Shown here: piece after piece, positions 10,069 through 17,448 of the stretch | Layout: each line of letters opens with the position of its first letter | Numbering within the stretch: position 1 is the first letter of the stretch | Assembly (NCBI GenBank): GCA_034696485.1 | Contig: JAQIWT010000591.1 | Span: 1 to 17,448, forward strand | DNA from: Isohypsibius dastychi | Taxonomy: Eukaryota; Tardigrada; Eutardigrada; Parachela; Isohypsibiidae | DNA length: 17,448 nt | Direction of reading: 5' to 3' | Notes under the pieces: model-generated | What the model saw: only the letters and a program-made list of their open reading frames with translations | The model's database searches: none | Told to the model about the DNA's origin: nothing | Made by a program: the position numbers and the translations under genes

Positions 10069-10100
10069 TATAAAGGGAAATTCTAGTACAATGCTCAGTT
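10069..10100 (+). promoter_or_regulatory. Core promoter of paralogue B (TATA box + initiator)
   Basis: TATAAA at 10069-10074 is followed by an arthropod-type initiator TCAGTT at 10095-10100. The presumed start A (10097) lies 28 nt after the first T of the TATA box, the expected spacing. The resulting 5' UTR would be 100 nt to the ATG at 10197. Confidence 0.6.
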
Positions 10101-10196
10101 GCTACGCAGATCTCCTCACCTTGAAGGAGTGTTGTTGATATTAGCGTATCAATAGCCCTAGTTCAGACACTGTGGTACTTGAGAACATCTTTAACA

Positions 10197-13177
10197 ATGG
10201 CTTCCTCAGTAGCAGAAGAACAGGTGGCTCTGTTACTGAGGATGGGCGATTTTGAGCGAGAAGTTCCAGATACAATGCAACCCCTCGTCAAGAAATGGAG
10301 GGACGAAGCAGAAAAAGCCTTCAACATTATCACGACCCAGCAATTTGCCGATGATCTTTTCAAAAGGAAGGAGACCGCAATAAAACTGAACATACTTCAA
10401 GTCACTCGTAATCACAACACCGTCGAAAAACATTATGACAGGATCTTAAGCGCCCAAAGTTGCCGAATATATCTCCGTGAACGTCAAGAAGTCGGGCGGG
10501 TAAACGTCCCTCGTCCAGCAGAGCACACAAAATCATTTATCGAAAGCATTACGGAGATGCCTCGACGAATTCAATATGAAAACACTGTTGCTGAGATTGG
10601 TCGACGATATTTCTACGTGTGGGGATTACAATCCTTCCAGGAGAGAATTAATCCACTTGTCAAGGAGGAGCGGAAAGAATATTGCAATAAGGTCAACGAC
10701 CGCATGATGACCAATCCATTCGCTAACCTGCCTGCTTATCCCCCAGTTTACAACAATCATGAGCGAGCGACCGTCATGATAGCATGTGTGAAAAATGTTT
10801 TGAATTCTTACATGCATGCAGACATGCTTGCGTCTGATGTGTTTCACATCGAGTGCTACGATTTGCAAGCTTTGGACAGGGTGGAATCGTTGACCGTCAC
10901 TCAGCGAGATTTTTTAAAGCAACTTGTAATCTACAGGAAACTGAATCAACGAGCATGTATGTACGTACTGTATCTTTTCTCTTATCGTCAAGAAGGCTCT
11001 GAGAAAGTAAATTGTCAAAGCATATATTCTTGAAACCCAGAATTTGTTTATTCTAAAACCTAATTTTAAAACTCACGGGTCAGTTGACTGAGGTTTTGAG
11101 TGTGCAGGTCAACGGACAGGCATTTTCAAAAGCTGCGCACGACCGCAAGTGACGTAACAACCGGAAATGACGTCATAAAGAATGGTTCTTTTTCAATTTT
11201 TTCTTCTGGACGGCGAGGGGGGGGGGGTCAGCCGGTATGCTCGCCAAAGGTGGGCATTGCAAAAGCTCGCTCCTCAGAGGGTTTTCGAAGGATATTCTTG
11301 CCAGAACTTTGTTTTTTCTGATTTTTTCGTGGTAAGCGGCTGTTTGTTGACATTTTTTTAGTTGTTTGCTCATAAGTTTTTATCGGTTTTCGCAGTTTTT
11401 ACCGGTTTAAAAGACCGTTCATATTCAAGACAACAGGTTGTGCCAAATGTTCAAACTTTGAGAGGACTCAAAAAACAGTCACAGTCACCAACTGCCTGGG
11501 CGCGGGCCACGTTTAACCAGAGTATCCTTGTAACCTGAATGTTGACAAAATATGATCTTATAGATAATGTTGCACTTGATATCGTACGCGCATCGTTTTT
11601 CCAACAGCTTTTTGTCCATATTACAGTAAATCTTTCATTATTCACCATCTATTGATCACGTTTTGCTTACAGTACTACCGAATCCACAGAGAATGAAACG
11701 TTGGTCACAGAGGAATGATACGCTTCACTACATGGAAGATGAGTTGGCGAATCTGAAACTGGAACATCTGAACTTTCCGTAGGGTCAACGTTGTACTCCA
11801 TCGGTGATCTTCATACATCTACATTATGCCTTTTCCAGACACGAGCTTCCTTCAGCAGCAGGTTTCCCACCATATTCGCCTTCACGTATATTGGCTGATA
11901 TTCTCAGCTTGGATCAAGTGACAAGTACAACGACAGACAACATCATAAAACTGTTTTTGGACAGAACTGAGTTGTGCACCACGATCGGAGAAGTTGATGA
12001 GAGTTTCATCGATGTCAAAGCAGGATTGCAGGGAGCGCAGCTGACTGAATGCGACAAATTACAAGGCCTCGTGGTTAAAAATCTGGGCAACTATTTATCT
12101 GCAGTTCGCATGTACTTCCTTGCTGTACATGCCTGGCATCTCAACTACCTTCTATACATCAGGATGTTCCGTGCAACAGAGCTGATCCGTTCGATCGTAG
12201 CAGCCAGGAGTATCGTCGAAGAGAATCCTAATAAACAGCATTCTAGAACCGTGATGAAACAAGGAGAAAGTTACAAAAAGTTTGTGGCCTTTCTGAACGA
12301 TCCAACGAGAACACCCGATACCCTCAACGGCAAAACAGAAGCAGAACTTGTCGCGATTGCTAAGGGAATCTTCAGCCATTTTTCTCAAGTGATGGATGGT
12401 CACGATGTGTGTGGAATATTTTATAAAGAAGTTTTGAAGGTCTACAATACTCCTGACATACGGACCCCACGAATCAGTGATGACCTCATTGTGAAAGAGT
12501 ATGTCGTCGTAGACCCTGCAACATCATCTGTGGTCACAGGTGATATTGGTACGGACCCAAATGCTTCAGCTGTGACGAGTTTTTACCGGGTCGGGAATCT
12601 CGTACGTGTCTTTGAAGCAAGAAACCTTAGAATTACACAGTATCGACCTCGGCTTGAATTCAGGCAAGCTCCCATACTTCAGCCTGATGTCCTTCACTCA
12701 GAAATGGATGACCCATCTGTGGACTTTCTTTCACCTGTTACCGAGATCTTCCATTATATGCTCAAATGTGCATCGGACCAGTCATTCATTGGATTACAAT
12801 TACAACCGGCACTGAAATTACCGTTTACAAATAACCCCAAGCTGACCACTGCAAAGTTCCATAATTACGATCACCGGAATTATGTGCATCAGCACCAGGA
12901 TGAGCATAACGATGCAACCGTGTGTAGACTTCTCACCCCGTCCGTAGAATTGCGCATATCGGATGATCAAAAAGCAAAATGGGCAGCTTTGGAGCTAAAG
13001 TTCCCTGTAGTGGCGTCTGTGGTGCACTGGAACCCAAAAGGTATACCTATCATCAGAAGTGGTGGTAGTGTTCATACATGTCCCCCAAATTTGTTCATTG
13101 ACCCAATTTCACTCCGGGACAGAAAGGCAGCCCCACACTGGATGCAGCAGTTCTTGGATAAAACTGCTCCAATTTAG
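10197..13177 (+). CDS. Uncharacterised protein, paralogue B (3 exons, 734 aa)
   Basis: This is a tandem paralogue of gene A, from a family I do not recognise. Exons are 10197-10956, 11673-11778 and 11839-13177. Splice phases are identical to A, and exon 2 is the same length (106 nt). Conserved blocks are ILSAQSCRIYLRER (83-96), RYFYVWGLQS (137-146), VYNTPDI (490-496), DDPSVDFLSPVTE, HYMLKC, and a cluster His630, His639, His641, Asp643, Glu644 within AKFHNY and YVHQHQDE. By eye, exon 3 is roughly 50-60% identical to A over its central part. B lacks the proline-rich insert of A and has extra residues around 200 and at the C-terminus. No signal peptide or membrane segment is seen. The frame is intact, and divergence concentrated outside the shared blocks suggests both copies are under constraint. 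Confidence 0.85.
11150..11175. promoter_or_regulatory. Paired CRE/ATF-like sites
   Basis: TGACGTAA at 11150-11157 and the perfect palindrome TGACGTCA at 11168-11175 lie 18 bp apart (start to start) in intron 1 of gene B. They match bZIP (CREB/ATF) sites. They may be an intronic enhancer, or part of a dispersed repeat. Confidence 0.35.
11217..11227. repeat. Poly-G tract (11 G)
   Basis: This is a run of 11 G on the sense strand of intron 1 of gene B, the third long G-run in the window. Confidence 0.85.
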
Positions 13178-14119
13178 TCCAAATTAAACTCATCGTGTCA
13201 GTGCATCAACTCGGGTCAAGCTGCACTTGGCCTCAAACTGGAAAAATGTGCAAGTGTGCCTTTCTGGAGTGGCATATTCGCTGTACCAGTTTTCATCTCT
13301 TAACGTTCAGCGTGATGAGAATTTCCAGATGAGTTGACTATGTCAGCAAAAAAACATACAGTGGGAAGATGATTCTGTGTATCGTAGTATCTCTACATAT
13401 AATTCACTTGATCCAAACCTTAAAAACTGGATTCGATGAATGTGGACTGTGAGGACATCTTTCTGTCTCAGTGAGTAGGATGATTCTAACGAAAGTGTAT
13501 TGAGGGGGAGAGGCGGGGCCATGGCACATCATGATTAAATCTGCTCCCACACCCTTTGCCCATTGAAACGAGCTGACCCTAAGTTGTTTGCACCTATTGA
13601 AAACCATCGGTCCGTGAATAAAAATTAGACACCAACTGGTTCACAATATCAGACTGATTCAATGTTGTTTTCGAAAAAATGCTCTGTCCGGTGAAGCAAA
13701 ATATTTTGTGTGCTGGCCTCTTAAGTTTAGCACATACAGTGTGGGCTCATAGTAAATGTTTTTGTTGCTGGCTCTATTCAGTTTCACGCTGACTACACCC
13801 TTGGATTTTAACACGATACTGTAGAACTACCTGTGCGAAACAGGGAAACATGGTATTGGTAGATCAGTCAGCGCAGTTCCATTTGACATGATAATAAAAG
13901 AGTAGAGGGGAGCGACATGAAATGAGGGAACATACAAATATGACAGCGAATATTTTCCCATGGATTCTCGTTCCGTGGTGAGCCATTCCAGCATAAAGCA
14001 TTCAGTATTCATTCTTATCAGTCAGAATAAAACAGCTAACAGGCTGCGAACAACGATATCAACTTCCTAACTACTAATTTTCTAAAATGTGGGATGAAAT
14101 ATGAAAGTCGAAACCAGGT
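13178..14119. other. Non-coding gap between convergent gene B and the myosin light chain gene
   Basis: An ATTAAA at 13183-13188, only 6 nt after the B stop, and an AATAAA at 13617-13622 are candidate 3' signals for gene B; another AATAAA is at 13893-13898. No clear signal for the opposing light chain gene was found on the - strand. No coding features were seen. Confidence 0.55.
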
Positions 14120-15518
14120 TTAGTTGTCCTCGTTGGGGAAAGGTCCTTCCAGTACTTTGTTGATAAAATCTGCGAATGATTTAACGCATAAAAATCAAGA
14201 CTGTGCTTCTTGGAACATGAAAAAGGTACCTTCGTATTTGGTGTTTCCGTCGACATCTTCATTACTGCACAGCTTGATGATCTCGTCGGCTTCGGCTTCA
14301 CTGAGTTTCTCGCCCAGAGAGAGGAGAAGATGACGTAATTCAGCGGCAATGACGGTTCCGTTGGATTCCTTGTCGTAAACTGAAAGAGCCTCCATGAAGT
14401 CGGCGTATCCACCAACATCCTTCTCTTTTGAAAGCTGGCCATAGATTGGCATAAACTCCTCGATTGTTATTCTTTTTTCACCTGCAATCATAATCATCAC
14501 GTTTAGCGGGTTCACATTGAGCGAGACAGATAAAGAATCGAGAAAATGTGAAGCTTCAACCAAATTTACCTGATTTGAAAAAATTGAATCGAAAGGATAA
14601 TTCTGAAAGCTCCAAAATCTCATATCGAATAAAAAAACAAAATTATAATAGACTTTATACAACGAACGCCAACCACTGTTTTATGACCAGCTATTTGATT
14701 GCTGATTGGCTTACCGGCCTTGGTGACTCCTGTGATTTTCTGGACTGACTTGTTGGTGGGCGTGAGTTTCATCGAGCGGAGGACATCGGCGACTTTGGTG
14801 GCATCGATCGTTCCTTTGTCTCCGAAAAACATTTCGTACACTCCAAACGCTTCTTTGCATTCTGAAAAATCAGGTGGATGAAAATCAATCTTTGGGAATG
14901 AAGAGGTGAAAAAAAACAACGAATGCCTCCTCTCGTTATCCAAAGTAGCATAACAAGGATAAAAGTTGCCCCTCACATCAACACGAATGTAACATTAATT
15001 CGAATGCTTTTGGGTAATTCAGATTTCAGAATTGAAATTTCTTCCCGAATTCTAGGATCTTCTACGACAAGTCCAAATATGTCCATTTGAAAGGCAGCTA
15101 GACAGCGCGATTGGATGGATCTTTCAGCCTGGCTTTATTTTTCTCTCTCCTTCTATGTTCTCTCTACCATGCTTCCACCTCACTGTGAGCATCAAGGCAA
15201 GATTCGGATTCTCGAAAGGCATGCCAACATCAGCCAAGTTTCAGCTCTCACACCTATTTTTAGAATCGAATGCCAAACGCCTGCTTCTTCCGCTTAAGAT
15301 TCATGCAATCTCTAAGTCCATATCGGAAAAAAATGCATCCCAAAAAAACCCAACTCTGGAAATCTGAAATTTTCTACAACTGGGTTTTATGTGAAAAAGG
15401 TCAACAACTTACGTTCTACTTCTCCGTCATTGAGCTGAGTTTTGGCCTGTAATGAAAAGCATGAACCTGAGCAAAAACACGACAAGACATGGACACCAAA
15501 CTTGAGTGCACATACCAT
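14120..15518 (-). CDS. Myosin essential (alkali) light chain, 5 coding exons, 161 aa
   Basis: This EF-hand protein wraps the myosin II neck (first IQ motif) and is probably the muscle form. Coding exons in transcript order are 15518-15516, 15446-15413, 14861-14715, 14481-14230 and 14169-14120. Every junction is GT-AG with matching phase. The first coding exon carries only the ATG. N-terminal EF-hands are degenerate (about residues 14-42 and 50-80). The third loop, [12 protein letters not shown] (98-109), is close to canonical, followed by [20 protein letters not shown] and a C-terminus [18 protein letters not shown] then NEDN. The length fits the family (about 150-160). The C-terminus resembles mollusc and nematode muscle essential chains more than non-muscle ones (from memory of the family, not a search). 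The 5' UTR may contain another intron, since acceptor-like tttcttctacag precedes the ATG exon. Confidence 0.92.
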
Positions 15519-15883
15519 TTTAGCGAAGAGAGCTGGACTGTAGAAGAAAGAGGAAGAAGAATCGCCGGTCCGAATCGGGAGCAGTTACGCTTGATTAGCT
15601 GGAGGTTGAATTTAATCCGTGATACTGTAAAACAATAATCAAGATGTCTCCTCAATAGCCAGAAAGGACGGTTTACATTACGTTGGTCAGATTAAATGCA
15701 AGCTGGCTGCTCCGTTGATCGCCCAGATGAATACTGACTTGCCGCGCTCTTTGCCTCTCGAGCCCAAACTCCCTTCCTGCCGTGGCGATTACGTGATGAC
15801 AAACTGAGAGCATTTCTGTCTGAGAGGCGGAGGATAAAAAACACAGTGAGCATTTGCGGTGGGGCAGATTATATTGGGCATCT

Positions 15884-15893
15884 CTATATATAG
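15884..15893 (-). promoter_or_regulatory. MEF2-like / TATA-like palindrome upstream of the light chain gene
   Basis: CTATATATAG is a perfect palindrome that fits the MEF2 consensus (YTAWWWWTAR) and also contains TATATA. It lies 366 nt upstream of the ATG on the gene's strand. An E-box CATGTG at 15948-15953 lies about 55 bp further upstream, the kind of pairing known in muscle promoters. Whether it acts as the TATA box (start near 15860, with a spliced 5' UTR), as a MEF2 site, or as both cannot be told from sequence. Confidence 0.5.
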
Positions 15894-17448
15894 TAAGAAA
15901 ACGAACGACTAGCTGGCCGTCCAAGCCTCGACTTTCCCTTTGCATTGCATGTGCTGGAAACTGAAATTTAGCCTTATGACGTCTTGCAGATTGGGCGGGA
16001 GTTGAGAATGCATATTGGTGTTGATGGTCAGTCAGACAGAGAAACAGTGGCATGGCAGAATACTGATCTCTCAAGTTCAACAGCATCGACGTTTCTGTAT
16101 TCCAGGCGGCCTGGGGTTTTAGGAAACCAGATTGATGTCTTAAGAGGGAATCATGATAAACATACTGTCCGCGCTTTCAAAATGCAAAATTTTGGAAAGA
16201 GATTTCGAAGTGAAACTTCAACAAACTGTAGAGAGGTAGCTTTTGTTTTTCTACTTCGTGATTTTGGTTTCAATGACGCCGGCAGTCATATCGAGTTAGA
16301 GCGGCAAAGCCCTGCAAACCATTCATGAATCTAGGGCATGATATTTGCCACTTTGAATAAGTTTATCTGGTAACAGAGCCCAGCAAATAAAAATTTACTT
16401 ATCAGAGCTAAAAATGTACAATGACATGATGGTGCAGTTACAAGATGAAAGAAATGAATCTATGGAAGGTACAAAATACAGCTTGCGAATTTGTCGAAAT
16501 CCGTTATCTTGGGTCACAGTTAAAACGCTACGTTGAATTTACTCTCAAATCCGAAACTTGTTTCTTTGCCCTAAAGATTATGCTCATAATGACTCTCAAC
16601 AACTTCGTTCTCATTACGAAATTAAAAATCCAGTCCACAAGCGAGGATGCGGGATCGACTTGAAGACAGATTTACAGATTTTCCCATTCTTTTATTCTAC
16701 AAAAATATTCGAAATCTACCCCCACTGAAATAAAGGTCTAAATTTTCAGAAAATGGCATTATTTGTTCCAAAGCAACATCAGCCATCGGCTATGTGAAAC
16801 TCAAGGGTTCGCAGAGTATATTTTGAGTACTTGTTACATAATCATGGCCCTCCATTCACATCATGCTAAAACGAAACGCTGTCTATAGGACGGCTGGGCG
16901 TTTGGGCTGCTCGCTCTAGAATGCGTGAATTTTGGTTTGGGGTCTGTCACGTGGTACAGTAACGGCGTGATATGATAGGTTGTCCCTCTTGGCTGACTCG
17001 AAAGAGCAATCTCAAACCGGATAACAGTACCCGGATATGTTCTGGAAACCAATCGGCCATTTGGCTCCCCCGAAATGCAATGGTTTTTCAAACTGTGATT
17101 TGCGAATGGTTCACAATCTAAACCAGTGGTATGATAAGGCTTCTTGGTAAATACTGTGGGTGCCGCTTTCCCGGAATATGCATGTAAGCGAGGAAAACTC
17201 ACCAGAACGGAAAATATGTTTGTTCAGCTCGGTAAGGTCACTTTGACAGTTGCGCTCTCTGTCATTCAAAATTACTGATCCTAGTTCTTACAATTAAACG
17301 CCGATCCAGATAAGTTGTTTAAGGTGTCTGTCCGGGGGGTTCTGACAAATTTGGGTTCCCGAATTGTGTGAGTTATTGGGCGCCTTTACGATAGACGCAC
17401 ACCGTGTGGCTAGCCGCGCAAGAGAGGCAGCTAGAGAATGAGCCCACG
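15894..17448. other. Upstream region with no supportable gene
   Basis: About 1.55 kb beyond the light chain promoter. The E-box at 15948 lies at its edge. Open frames on both strands (for example 15984-16328 on +, and 16861-17202 on -) show no family resemblance. A strong donor-like ctg|gtgagt on the - strand at about 17201 follows a short open frame starting with an ATG near 17261, so a first exon of a gene reading leftward is possible but unproven. Confidence 0.5.

Larger units (their letters stand above)
10957..11672 (+). other. Intron 1 of paralogue B
   Basis: This intron is 716 nt, with donor T|gtatgt and acceptor ttttgcttacag, at the same position and phase as intron 1 of A. It carries the CRE-like pair and a G-tract listed separately. 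No sequence resemblance to intron 1 of A was noticed. Confidence 0.75.

Noticed and set aside
5528-13177. Genes A and B as an integrated viral element
   Set aside because: Conserved introns, equal splice phases and long intact frames fit ordinary animal genes; no viral family motif was recognised.
15673-16086. 137-codon open frame on the - strand upstream of the light chain gene
   Set aside because: It spans the MEF2/TATA-like site, shows no family resemblance, and sits where the promoter and 5' UTR of the light chain gene are expected.
15984-16328. 114-codon open frame on the + strand
   Set aside because: It has no early ATG with good context, no recognisable composition or motif, and no splice or poly(A) context.
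16445-16663. 72-codon ATG frame followed by AATAAA at 16729
   Set aside because: It is short, AT-rich and resembles nothing known; AATAAA is frequent in such sequence.
16861-17202. 113-codon open frame on the - strand
   Set aside because: It begins only at a GTG that is part of a donor-like gtgagt; no recognised protein features. Kept only as a possible intron of an unproven gene.

Overview
This window looks like nuclear DNA from an invertebrate animal, probably an ecdysozoan such as an arthropod or tardigrade. That placement is inferred from four things: protein genes split by short GT-AG introns (53-87 nt is common), a GMC-family glucose dehydrogenase-like gene of the arthropod type, a muscle-type myosin essential light chain, and TATA/initiator promoters with AATAAA-type poly(A) signals. 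I see no bacterial operons, rRNA, tRNA or CRISPR.

Layout. (1) Positions 1-~400, + strand: the 3' end of a Ser/Thr protein kinase gene cut by the window edge, with a poly(A) signal at 546. (2) 710-4330, - strand: a ten-exon GMC oxidoreductase gene, which I rebuilt exon by exon with matching splice phases. It carries one in-frame TGA at 3047-3049, and one intron holds a 729-bp transposon-derived element (MITE) with 131-bp terminal inverted repeats and a TA duplication. (3) 4331-5527: non-coding space between divergent genes. (4) 5528-8794 and 10197-13177, + strand: two tandem three-exon paralogues (called A and B) of 724 and 734 residues. I do not recognise the family. (5) 13178-14119: a non-coding gap between convergent genes. 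(6) 14120-15518, - strand: a five-exon myosin essential light chain gene of 161 residues, with a MEF2/TATA-like palindrome about 370 bp upstream of its start. (7) 15519-17448: upstream sequence with no gene I can support.

The kinase, GMC enzyme and light chain are ordinary neighbours with no evident shared pathway. The candidate new system is the A/B pair: conserved exon structure, strongly conserved blocks in both halves of the protein, and a conserved His/Asp/Glu cluster near the C-terminus, with no recognised domain. All exon boundaries were deduced by eye from splice consensus, phase and protein similarity, so they need transcript support.
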